From NCBI RefSeq assembly GCF_000002595.2, contig NC_057016.1, positions 124,001 through 188,000 of the forward strand: 64,000 nucleotides of DNA. The letters are read 5' to 3'. The translations under genes and the position numbers were made by a program. Source of the DNA: Chlamydomonas reinhardtii. Lineage: Eukaryota; Chlorophyta; Chlorophyceae; Chlamydomonadales; Chlamydomonadaceae. Shown one piece after another: positions 54,068 to 64,000 of this stretch. The number at the start of each line of letters is the position of its first letter. Within the stretch, counting starts at the first letter, position 1. Below the pieces are notes generated by a model. The model did not search any database, was not told the origin of the DNA, and saw only the letters and a list, made by a program, of their open reading frames with translations.

Positions 54068-55959
54068 CGGATGGGTGCGCCTGGGCGAGTGCAGGCGGCG
54101 GGGCGGGGCGGTTGCTGATGAGGCACGGCCGGGTGGGCATCTGGGATAAAGTGTACCTTTGCTTGCGATGGACAACGAGGCTGTTCGTCCCTGCGAAGGT
54201 GCGGGTCTGTTGTGGATTGATGTGGGCGTGGGTGCCGGCACCGTAGATAACGTGCGCGCAAGCAATCAAGATGACAGATGACATGGGCGGTTGCGGCTGA
54301 TCTCCACAAGTAACAGTTAGATGCGCGGAGCTGTCCCACACCATACTGATGTGTACACAGGCCCACTCGCTGAGTGGGCAATGGCTGGATAATGCAATGG
54401 CGATATAGACTTTCGGATTCTCCAGCGTTGTTGGGTATAGCACATTCGGTGTACATGTATGCGCTCGATTTGTGCAGCGGGCGCGTGGGGGCGTGTTCTG
54501 CCCCACAGTACTTATGCACTGTACTGGTTCGCTGCTGCTTGCCTTTCGGACCTTGTCGAGTGTTGTGAGGACGGAGGTTTGCCAATTGCAAGAGCGCGTG
54601 TGTGTATCCAGCCCCAACTGACTCTGATCTCGTAGAGCTGGCGGTCGCAGATGCGGTTGCGGCCGGATGCGTGGGCCTGTGGGAGCCAACGTTACTACAC
54701 GATCCTCTAGGGCCCCTTGCCTCTCGATGATGTGCAAAGCATCGAGACGCGGATTGCATGGGCAGGGTTACACACTTATGATTGCGCATTCGGTGACGCG
54801 GTGTTGCGCGCGGTAGGGTGCGGGCCGTGAGGTGTCGCCTCCCATAGGGCTTGAAGGGATGCACACGGTACCCTGAGGCGGCCATGCAAGTACATGTGGC
54901 TAATCATTATGCTGCCAGGGTATATGGTCAAAATGGACCTTTGAAACCGACCCTGGGTCAATTTGCACGACTATCTGGATACCGCGTTTGGACGCCTGCG
55001 AGTTCGCGAGACGGAAACCCCCCGTTACACAGACCGCCAAAGTCGCGCCCGTTTGGCGAACTCGCCACAGGAGCGCGATTTCATTGTTTTGCCATACTTC
55101 CTCAATAGCGCGATTTGTGAGCCGCGAACTCGTGCAGACCGAAGCCCGTCTTCAACAGTTTTCCGCAGTTCCCTTGCGTGCCCGTTATAAGTGCGGGGAA
55201 AGCAAATCATTTACAGGCGGTGCCCATTGCGAGCAAATAAGGAAGCAAGCGTTTTCGTGAGGTTCTGGATTTAGCTTCCGTTTTTGTCGTAAGTTTGCTA
55301 CGCAATGCACTTGTGGGTTTGTCTTATTAGCCTTTAAATTGTGACAATTCAAAATTTCGAAAAACCTTGCAACCGGTCGGACTCAGTGCCGCGACCGCAC
55401 GAAATCCCTACATGCCGACTCAGCCTACACACATTAACACCCCATTATTGCTCTGTAACATACGTTATGCCTTTGGACTGGGGCTCAGAGCGTTCCGCGC
55501 CGGACATGCAGCGGTTGATTGGCTAACAAAGTCGTGCTCACCAGGACTGAGCATCTGCACCCGAAAGCTTGCTGCATGGTGTCATATGAATGGCTGCTTC
55601 TGATTCGGGCCTGTCCAGAGCCCTCCTGGTGGCTGGGGAGATGCCCGCCGTGGGAGATGCCCTAGGACGCCCCTACATGCCGTGTGACAGTTCTGATGTT
55701 CTTTTCCGTGGCCTAGCCGCCATGTCTCTACATCGGGCCCTAGAACACAGCCTGTGCAAGAGTGAGCCGGCGCGAGACCCCACCCACATCCCACCGAGAC
55801 CCAAGCCGAGACCCCACAGCCGCACCTGTCTTGCGACCCTTTGCGACCAAGTTCCCCACGTGCCTTGCCCCGCCGACCGAAAAGCAGCACACCCAGACAA
55901 GTCCAGCTGGCTTGAGGGGGCCGTAGCACAGCTATCAGAAAAGGTTCAATGTGTGTGAG

Positions 55960-56035
55960 GTGTGCGGGTGGGGGAGGGTGCGGTGGCGGGTTGTTGGGGG
56001 GGGGGGGGGGTTAGGAGGTTGCGTGGGGGTTGGGT
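55960..56035 (+). repeat. G-rich tract with potential G-quadruplex
   Basis: The plus strand holds a run of more than 15 G at about 55996-56011, flanked by several GGG and GGGG runs. It could fold into a G-quadruplex. The run may also mark an assembly weak point. Confidence 0.6.
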
Positions 56036-56251
56036 GCCAATCCCGTAAGCATGATGTGCACGTAACGCGTGTCTGTGCATTGCGGTCTCTCCCCCGGTCC
56101 TACGGGTGGGCGCTGGGTGCTAAGTGGTGTAGTCCTCCGCTCCGCTCTACGCTACGCTTCGAGGAGCTACGGCGATGAAAGCACTGTCGTCATCACTGGT
56201 CCAGGCAGGGACCCTTTCACCTGGGCTGGTGTGCTGTGTTGGCTGAGGACT

Positions 56252-56283
56252 GAGTTTTTTTTTGCATCCCCGCACGGGATGCA
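56252..56283. repeat. Palindrome next to a T run
   Basis: GCATCCC and GGGATGC form a perfect 7-bp stem around CGCAC, preceded on the plus strand by nine T. In the orientation of the Helitron (minus strand) this is a stem-loop followed by an A run. Helitrons carry a short stem-loop near the 3' end, but no CTRR terminus follows here. Confidence 0.55.
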
Positions 56284-56551
56284 GGTTTGGGGGTGGTCAC
56301 AAGAGTCAAGGTTGTGACAGGGCGGGTGTTCCATCACTTTCATCCCCGCATACCTTCCATCACCCACGAGGTGGGCGCTCCACACTGTCGCTGTCCCCTG
56401 GGCATCGCATCAGTCAACCCCGCAAAAACTTGCTTGTGTTGGTGTTCCCTAAGGCATCTTGCACGGCCAACAAGCCACCACCAAGCCCTCCACATAACAA
56501 CCAAGCTCTCACCGGCCCAACATCACTGTGCCGCCGCGTCCCATTTACCTA

Positions 56552-57358
56552 GCCTTGATTCGATGTGCAAAATGCTTGTTCCTTGCAACGGTGTGTACTT
56601 TAATCATGCGTTGTTTGCAATCGCCAGCCAGCTCAACAACTGCTCCCTGCACTACTGGGACCGTTCCATCCACGGGCCTGAACTTCGGCCGCGCGCCCCA
56701 AGTAGAATCCAACTCTACGTACATCTGTATACACTATAGCCGAGCTGCCAACCAAAACAGTGCAGCAAAAACATTGCAAAACCGGAATTGCATGCTTGTG
56801 AGGCGCCGTGCCGTGCCCACTACCCGGACGAGTGCCATGCGTCCCGGCCCCGACCCGACCCGGATTGCCGTGTGTCCGTTGCAGGCCCCCCTGCCGGGGA
56901 GCGACCCCCCCTCCTCCACGGCTATGTGAAACGACGTTCGCTGTTGCGGGCAAGCTACAACTATGAATCAGACAACTCGACAAGCCCGCCTTGATTATTT
57001 GCAAAATGCGTATTGCTTGCAGCGGCGTGTGCTTCAATCATGCATTGTTTGCAATCGCCAGCCTGCTCAACACCTGCTCTCTGCACTACTGTGACCGTTC
57101 CGTCCATGGGCCTGAACTTCGGCCGCGCGCCCCAAGTAGAATCCAACTCTACGTACATGTGTATGCACTATAGCCGAGCTGGCAACCAAAACAGCGCAGC
57201 AAAAACATTGCAAAACCGGAATTGCAGGCTTGTGAGGCGCCGTGCCGTGCCCACTACCCGGACGAGTGCCATGCGTCCCGGCCCCGACCCGACCCGGATT
57301 GCCGTGTGTCCGTTGCAGGCCCCCCTGCCGGGGAGCGACCCCCCCTCCTCCACAGCTA
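56552..57358. repeat. Two tandem copies of a ~370-bp repeat
   Basis: Copy 1 spans about 56552-56924 and copy 2 about 56988-57358, in direct orientation with a period of about 435 bp. They are highly similar by eye. Conserved blocks include GGGCCTGAACTTCGGCCGCG and AAAACATTGCAAAACCGGAA. Copy 2 ends 63 bp from the Helitron stop codon, so both copies may lie in its 3' non-coding part. Confidence 0.85.
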
Positions 57359-57421
57359 CAAATTTGCAGTGTCTACCATGATTGAAATCTTAAAGCAGTT
57401 CCTGACTGCTCTCCACCTCTG

Positions 57422-60400
57422 TCAACCAACAGGAAGGGGGCGCAGGCCCACGCGCCCCGTCATGAGCATGTACGTGAAGGCTTGCCTCGCGGCTTTCATG
57501 TCAATGGGAGTGTCGCGTGCAGGCACGTTCAGCCCACGAGCCATGCAGTATGCAAATAGCAGCGTGTAGGCCCCACAGTCTCGCATCCGCTGCCGCGGCA
57601 CGTCAGCAGGTCGCACAATGCTCCACTCACTCTCTGCAATTGGCCGCTGCGCCGCCACCGACGCCAGCTTCACCCATTGCAGTAGCAGGCCGCCAACCTT
57701 GGCGTTGTCTTGCGATGGCTGGGAAGGGAAATGCAAAAAGAGAGGGGTGTGGAATACGGGCCGTTGGTTCTCAGGTACACTGCATGTAAGCAAGCCCCGC
57801 CCGACCCTCCGCGCGGAGGGGGCGCGCCCGACTCACCCCCAGCGAGTCGTACACCTCCACACGCTTGGATGACAGGTCCACGACGCCACACATCCAGTGC
57901 CCGGCAGCCATAGGCTTTTTCAGCCGTGCAGATGTGCGCGTAGCCGCACGGGGCTCCGTGGCTGGCACTGCGGCTGACGCGCTTGCTTCAGCCGCCTCCT
58001 CAACAGCTGCCTTGTCAGCCTCTTGCGCGCTGACGTCAGGCCAGTGAACGGGCACCACAATCCGGTCAACCGACCAAAGCCCATCCTCTGCACCGGCCTG
58101 CGGCAAGAGTACAGACAGCTGGTGTCAGGTGCATGCGTACCCACGCTCCAAATGGGTCAAGGGACTTACCAGCAGGTTCCGCCGTAGACTTCTTAGTGAT
58201 GTCCACCGAGACACGTTCTCAAACACAACCGACGAGCCGTGGGGTAGATCAGGGACGAGCCTGTCCAAGAAGTACGTGCCCATGAAGTAACACCGCGGCA
58301 CTCCCTGGATGCGCCTGCCGTGAAGGTCATTGTTAAACACCTGCGGGGCCGGGGCAAACACAGCCTTGACTGAGACGCGTGTGTGTGTGTGGGTGAGTGT
58401 GGGTGCGTGTGTGTGCATGTGTGCGGGGCAGAGATGGCGGGGGGGAGGCCATCCCATAGCCACGCGACAGTTGCAGGAGACCCCGGCAGGAGGGTGTGTG
58501 CACAGGCGGAACCCACCTGTAACATACGGAAGAGCACTTCCATGACATCACAATGCACGTCCGCGCCTGGCTTGGATAAGGTCCGCATCACTCCGGCGGT
58601 CAGCTGCAGGTCAAGGGCCGGGTTTGGGCGGAACCGGACAAGCTGCCTGCTGGCGTCCCCCGTATTCACTGTGCGGAGAATGGCTTCCATCTCCGGATCA
58701 TCGCGGCCGCTGCTTGCTTCCACCACAGGCGCATCCACGTCAACAGCCGTGGAAGCACTGCCCTGGCAGCGGTTGCAATACCACTTGCCAGCGGGTGTGC
58801 ATGGCAAGGTATGCAGGCAGAATGTGTGCGCGCCGCGTGCACACTCCTCGCCGGCACAAGTGACCCCGTCACACATGAGAATGAAGGCTGCGCCGTCCCG
58901 TCGCCCACACACGTAACATGCGGTGTCCACGTCCTCTGAGTGCTCCACGTGCCCGGCGCCAGACGCGCCGCCCGCCGGGAGCCCGCCAGATACTGAAGCC
59001 ACCGGCGAAGTGTCCAACGGATGTGGCCCCACGCCTGGCACACCGCCATGTGGCTGGCCCAGCTGCATTGGAGAGCCTGGTAGGACAGGAGGCCGGGGGC
59101 CAGCTGGAAGGGCGGGGGCGGTGCCAGTGGGCATGCCTGACGTTGGCAGGGGTGGACTTGTAACTGTTGCCTCACGGCTCGCCGCAGCCATGTCCCCTGC
59201 GTTCTTCTCAGGAGTGGGGAGGCCAAAGACACCTTCAGCAGGAACGCCACTGGCGCGCGCTGCCTCCAGCGCCGCTGCCTGCTCAAACAGGTGCTTGTAC
59301 TTCAGTCGTGTGGCCCGGGCCTGCCGCCGCAGCAGGCGGTCCTCGGCCGCCAGGTCATCCGGCAGCTGGGTGGCTTGGAGGAAGGACTTTACCACGAGGT
59401 CCCGCTCCAGTGAGTTGGTGAACAGCGGACGGAGCAGCTGCACGTCGTCCATGCTCCGGTACCGCGTCAGCACCACGAACAGGCAGGCACGAGATGTGCA
59501 GATGCCGCCACCATTGGGCATGGGCGTTGGCAGCAGGTCCACCACCCATCGGCGGTCACCAAAGCTGGCGCCTTGCACAAAGAAATCGGTCACCGCAAAG
59601 GCATCGCCAAGCGGCAGGTTCCGGCGCCGAACCCGGATGGTTCCGGAGCCCCTGACAGGCTCCACCTTGGCCGCATCTTTGCAGGTGACGGGTGTGACTG
59701 GGAACGCGCCGGCCGTGCCGAGGTCGGCAAAGGCATCGCCCAGGATGTCATGGGGCGTGTCAGTGTTCACCGGCACCACCAGCACCGCGGCGGGTAGGTA
59801 CTTGAGCCGCCAGTGGGTGCCGCGCCCGGTGTCTGGCGGCTCGCGGGGGTCGGTGATGAGCCCCACCGCACGCACAAGGTTGTTGACACAGGAGCCCGCC
59901 TCAACGCCCTGGGCTTGTGTGCAGATGAAGGGAGCGCCCTCGAAGTACCACGTGTCCGGCGTCAGCTTGCCGAAGCGGTTCTCGTCCTCGCGCAAGCAGG
60001 CCAGCTCCTCCAGCGCGCTCAACGGCGCCGGCTGCTCCTGCTGCCCCTTCTCGCGTGCCCGAACGTGCGCCGCATTCCACACCACCAGGCGTTTGCCGGC
60101 AAGCTGCGCCGCGCGCTGCATCAGCCGGGTGTTGATGACGTGCCGTGGTGCATTGCGCTGCAGAACCACGCGCGGGAACTTGCGGGCCCAGGCCTGCGGA
60201 TCTGCAGCAGCGGGGGTGGTGTTGCGTCGGCAACCAGCTTGTCAAGATTGCACACGCGCTTGTTGAGCGTCTCCACGAACGCCCGTATGAGGCTCGTGTC
60301 CGCCGGACGCTGTCCATTGAAGAACTTGGAGTATGCCGTCAAGTCCCGGCCGCCCTGGGAGCTGTCCTGCCGCTGCTGCTTCTCCAGCATGAACACGTCC

Positions 60401-63400
60401 GTTGCCGTGCGGTACACCTCAAACCCCGTCATGGCATTCTCGCTCAGGCCAGACACCTTTCCGGCACTGCCTTGGCCCTGGTCGTCACCATCTTTGTCCT
60501 TGCCCTTGCCCTGGTGCTTGCCCTTGTCCTTGCCAGTGCTCGGCGCCTTGCTGGTGACCGGCGCCTTGACGTGTTGAGTGGGCGGGCTGGACGCTGATGC
60601 CGTGGACGCTGCCGCCTGCTTTCGGGCCTCTTCTGCAGCTGCAAGTTCTGCCGCCAGCTTGCGGGGGGAGAAAGACGGGTCCGCCTCGACACGCGCCGCC
60701 CACTTGTAAATGGGCGTGCCCTTTGGCTGCGTGTTCTGGAACAGATCCCCGACCAGTGCGACCGGGCGGCCAACAAATGCGGCCAGCGACCGGCTGGTGG
60801 GGTCCAGGTGGTCGGGGGGATCCAAGGCCCTCTGAGCGGACCTGTTGCATGCGCGCAGGTGCTCCTGGCTGTTGTAGCCGATCTCGTCGATGGCAATGCC
60901 ACCGTGCGCAATGTTGGACCGCACCTGTCCGTAGGAGGCACGGCACAGGTAAGCAGTGACACAGCAGCGGGAGGGAGGGTGTGTCAGGGTGGCGGTGGCG
61001 CAGTGGCCCCTCTGCCCTCCAACTGCCGCCCCCGCAGTCGTTGCCATTCCCCTCTCCCTCACCCCCCGCCCCCCAACCCAGCCCGGTGCCCCAGTCCCCA
61101 CCCCATCTTTAGCACCACCGCCCCATCATACGCACAAGCCACGACGCACCTCATGCTGCCTCCTCGGGGCCAGCACGTTGCCGAGGCCGACGCCAAACAT
61201 GCCGTGTGTAGATAGGGAGCGGTGGTATGGCGTGGTGAACGCGAGGGTGGCGGTCCACGCGTACGATGCAGTCGCCAGCCATTCCGGGTCGTCGTGCTGG
61301 AAGGTGTACCAAAGCAGCGCATGCATGAACTGGCTCTTGCCAGTGCCCGGCCCGCCCATGACCTTCATCTGCGGGGGCTCACCAGGCTGGGCACTGTTCC
61401 GGCGGTTGAAGCAGTCCGCCAGCACCATGAAGGGCACGGCCTGGTCGGCGGCCAGCGTGAACAGGTTGATGGTGTCCACCACTGACGGCCGCTCAGGCAG
61501 CTTGATCATGGGCGGCCTGCTTCCGGGCGCCAGCCGCGTGTCGATGGTGGCGCCAGCTGGCCCCTCACAAGAGATGACCGCGAACGTGGCGCCCCGCTCG
61601 CGGGCCAGCCGCATCGTCCTTGCCTGCGCCGGCTTTGAACCAGACGGGCCTGCGGCGGCGCCAGTCACTGGACCGGCGACTTCTGCGACTGCCTCTGCAA
61701 AGTTGCAGGCGCGGTAGTTCTTCAGCTCCTGGCATGCTCGCCGCAGGGCGCTCGCCAGCTCCAGATTGGCTGCCCGGACGTAGCCCAAAGGGGCAGCAGC
61801 ATTGGGCTGCAGGTCTGGGGCAGCGCAGGCGCGCGCAGCACCCAGCGCATATCTGCCCTCGTTCCCGGTGTCAAACATCAGGTCCAGATTCCGCAGATGC
61901 AGGTCGAACGCGGATAGTTCGCCGCCCGCCCCTGCTGCCGCCATGCCCCGCGCTGGTTCCTCGTCAGAGTCATCAGGTGCCGCGCCAGCTCCATCCGCCG
62001 CCCCCTCCTCATCACGGCCGCCAACGTCTTGCACACGGCCCTGCCTCAATGGGGCATCTTCATCGGTGTCATGGTCGCTGCTGGTGTGGTCACGTCCTGC
62101 CGCCCTGCCCTCCCGCCGCCGCCGGTTGTATTCCTCGGTCAGGTATGCACGGCATTCATGGTCCCGTTCTAGACCGTCGAGGTAGGAAGTGATGAACGCC
62201 GCGTACTCTGCACCCGCGGATGGCAGGATGCGCTGGAGCCAGTCCTCATATGCTGCGCGCAGCGTCATGCCAGGCGGCACCGGGCTGGTGCGGTAGGCCT
62301 TGAACACCCCGAGCACGAACGCATAATACTCCTGCGCCGCGGGGCTGTCACAGTCGTCCGCAGGCGGGCGCCGGGGGATGGGCCCCAACAGCCGCACAAA
62401 GCGCGCTTGTTTAAACCGATGATGGGCATGTGTTGTGACCCAGGGATGATCTGCAGCCAAAGCCACGACACGGCTTGCAGTGGTGGTGCCGCGGAAGGTT
62501 TGCTGCTGTGCCGCATTTCCGGCGGTGCTTGAGTCCTCTGGCTCGGGGAGGCCCGCTGCTGGCCCCACTGCAGCCGCAACTGCTGGTGGCACATCACGGG
62601 TGCTGCCGGGCCGCGGCCGCTTTGCGGCCGGCGGCATGGCGGGATGGAACCCAGCCTTGAGACGCTTGAACTCGTACGTCATGGCCAGCGTGAAGGGGCT
62701 GCACTCGGGCCCATCCAGCTCCGGGCCCCGCAGCCGGTAGTGGGACACGCAAGTCACGGCGGCGGCCGGCGCATCTGGGCCGTCATCTTCCTCGTCGGGG
62801 ATCACGATGATGGTGTCTACTCCACCTTCCTTCCCCTCCCAGCGGCTGTCGCCAGCGCCGGGTGCGCCTGCCGCCGCGAGTGCGGCGAACGCGCCGTGTG
62901 TGAGGATAGTGGTCTGGTACGTGGTCACGATGGTCTCGTCGCCGCCGAGCCGGTAGGACGCCATGGCCATGCCAACAGTGACGCTGATCGTGAGGCGGTT
63001 GACGGCCGCCATCACGTTGCCAAAGCCCCGGGCCGCTGGGTTCTCCACCGTGGGCGCGTACCCTCCAAGGGCCGCACCCGGAGCAGCCAGGAACTCCCGT
63101 GTTGCTGCGAGCGCCTTGATCAGGTTTGCCGCCTGGCTGCTTGGGACTGGCTTGCACACGTACTTGCAGGCATAGTACGAGCTCAGGTGCGCGCGGAGCT
63201 GGGCGGGCATGGTGACAGGCGCCACCACTGCGGGGTCCTGCTCAACTGGCGGCCGGTCCAGCTCGGTGGCCACTTCCTCAGTCAGCTGCCGGTCGACCTC
63301 ACACGCCAGCGTGAAGTTGTTGTTTGCGCCAAACGCCATTGACACGGCCGGCATATGAGACACGATGTTGCGGCCATAGCGGGGCAGCGCAAACAGGCCA

Positions 63401-64000
63401 CCACTGCCGATCCACTGAAAGCGCCGGCGGACCAGCCTGGGGTACTCCATGCCACAGTCCCCGTCCACGCCCGCGCATCCGTGACGCTTGCAGGTGTCGC
63501 TGTGGCAGTGGGTGTTGGTGGTGGCCGTGACCGTCGCAAGGTGCCGGGCGCAGCGTTTCCGGATCAGGCGCTTCACGCCTAGCTCGCCGCCAGCCATGGC
63601 AGCACCCTGCGCCAATCGGCTGCCAGCAATGATGCCGAAGTCGTGAGCAGCAGGCGGCAGGCGGTCCACGGCGGGCGGAGGAACCTCAGGTGGGCCAGGC
63701 AGGTCATCGCACATGGCGTCTGCAGCCGTGTTGCCGGCTTCCACCACCGGTGCCACTGCTGCGTCCAATGCTGGACTGCCGCTGCTGCCAGAGATGGTCG
63801 CGACGCGCCAGGGCACCACGCCGCCACTGGGACCAACCGGGCGGTACGAGCCGTACACAAGCACATCGGCGCCCTTGGGGTCATAGTACGGCTCGGGGTA
63901 CCACATGGCGCAGAGCGCCTGAGCAAGCGCCAGTGCACGGCAGTTGGGGCCCTCAAACAGCTCCCGCATGCGCTCCACTGTGAACGCAGCCAGGTGCGCC
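57422..64000 (-). mobile_element. Helitron-like element: Rep/PIF1-type helicase with PHD finger and ULP1 protease, 5' end outside window
   Basis: Coding exons on the minus strand are >64000-61150, 60924-60215 (approx.), about 60214-58517, 58340-58170, 58097-57837 and 57718-57422. The first exon has a Helitron-type N-terminal part (CHSDTCKRHGC, GMEYPRLVRRRFQW, YYACKYVCK). It is followed by the helicase Walker A motif GGPGTGKSQFMHA. The next exons carry Walker B (GIAIDEIGYNSQE), GDLFQNTQ and the C-terminal helicase motif (ACLFVVLTRYRSMDDVQLL). A PHD finger follows (CYVCGRRDG, then CAGEEC, HTFCLH, WYCNRC). The last exons form a C48 (ULP1) protease domain: GHWMCGVVDLSSKRVEVYDS and MRDCGAYTLLF give the His, Asp and Cys. 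Near 60205-60220, in a C-rich run, the frame moves by one base. It is a decay mark, a sequence error or a very small intron. Otherwise the frame is open over 6.5 kb, which suggests a recent insertion. Confidence 0.75.

Larger units (their letters stand above)
53999..57421. other. Region of about 3.4 kb without a supported gene
   Basis: The left part holds the 3' UTR of the gene ending at 53998. The stretch 54900-55600 is AT-richer. A G-rich tract lies at 55960-56035, a palindrome next to an A/T run at 56252-56283, and a pair of tandem repeats at 56552-57358. The right part may belong to the 3' end of the Helitron. Confidence 0.5.

Noticed and set aside
58923-60266. Open frame of 447 codons on the plus strand
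   Set aside because: It lies antisense to the Helitron coding region, has no domain pattern and arises from GC-rich codon use on the other strand.
1-64000. tRNA, rRNA and other structured RNA genes
   Set aside because: No cloverleaf with A and B boxes and no rRNA-like stretch was recognised by eye. A covariance-model scan was not possible.

Overview
The window looks like nuclear DNA of a volvocalean green alga, Chlamydomonas or a close relative. The base composition is very GC-rich. Genes are split by many short introns with (TG)n or C/T-rich tracts next to the splice sites, and proteins carry long Ala/Gly/Gln/His low-complexity inserts. TGTAA polyadenylation signals are present, and two genes have clear chloroplast or thylakoid targeting sequences. 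All exon models were made by hand from splice consensus, reading-phase agreement and protein continuity. No RNA or database evidence was available.

Layout. 1-2892 (+): 3' end of a WD40-repeat gene. 3132-3598: a small non-autonomous hAT element with a perfect 8-bp target duplication. 4848-7157 (-): THF1/Psb29. It shares a promoter region of about 370 bp with a divergent gene at 7531-8741 (+) for a small lumen-targeted membrane protein. 9468-16063 (+): the APC/C subunit CDC16/APC6 in 13 exons. 17051-17688 (-): a 104-residue predicted lumenal protein with a twin-arginine signal. 17987-20479 (-): an unrecognised low-complexity protein with an unresolved 5' end. 22016-23378 (-) and 23658-24877 (+): a head-to-head pair of duplicated small genes. 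26913-29686 (-): a protein resembling the plant chloroplast ATP-synthase assembly factor PAB.

30311-31168 (+): the C-terminal remnant of a LINE. 31354-33941 (+): a chloroplast FMN hydrolase of the HAD superfamily. Two of its introns carry an identical 109-bp repeat. 34523-36720 (+): a secreted protein. 39902-47888 (-): an 18-exon receptor-like kinase with a related-looking ectodomain, one membrane helix and a TKL-type kinase interrupted by a very long insert. 50533-53998 (+): a protein with a short Trp-rich conserved N-terminus and a long Gln/Gly/Pro-rich tail. 57422 to beyond 64000 (-): a Helitron-like element encoding a PIF1-type helicase, a PHD finger and a ULP1-type protease. Tandem repeats of about 370 bp lie just beyond its 3' end.

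Several host genes serve the chloroplast: THF1 in photosystem II biogenesis and repair, PAB-like in ATP synthase assembly, FMN hydrolase in flavin metabolism, and two predicted thylakoid proteins. Nothing suggests that they form one pathway. The most unusual points are a 20-bp motif recurring just inside the 5' ends of introns of different genes, the divergent duplicated pair in which an intron of one copy begins in sequence that is coding in the other, and the domain-rich Helitron.
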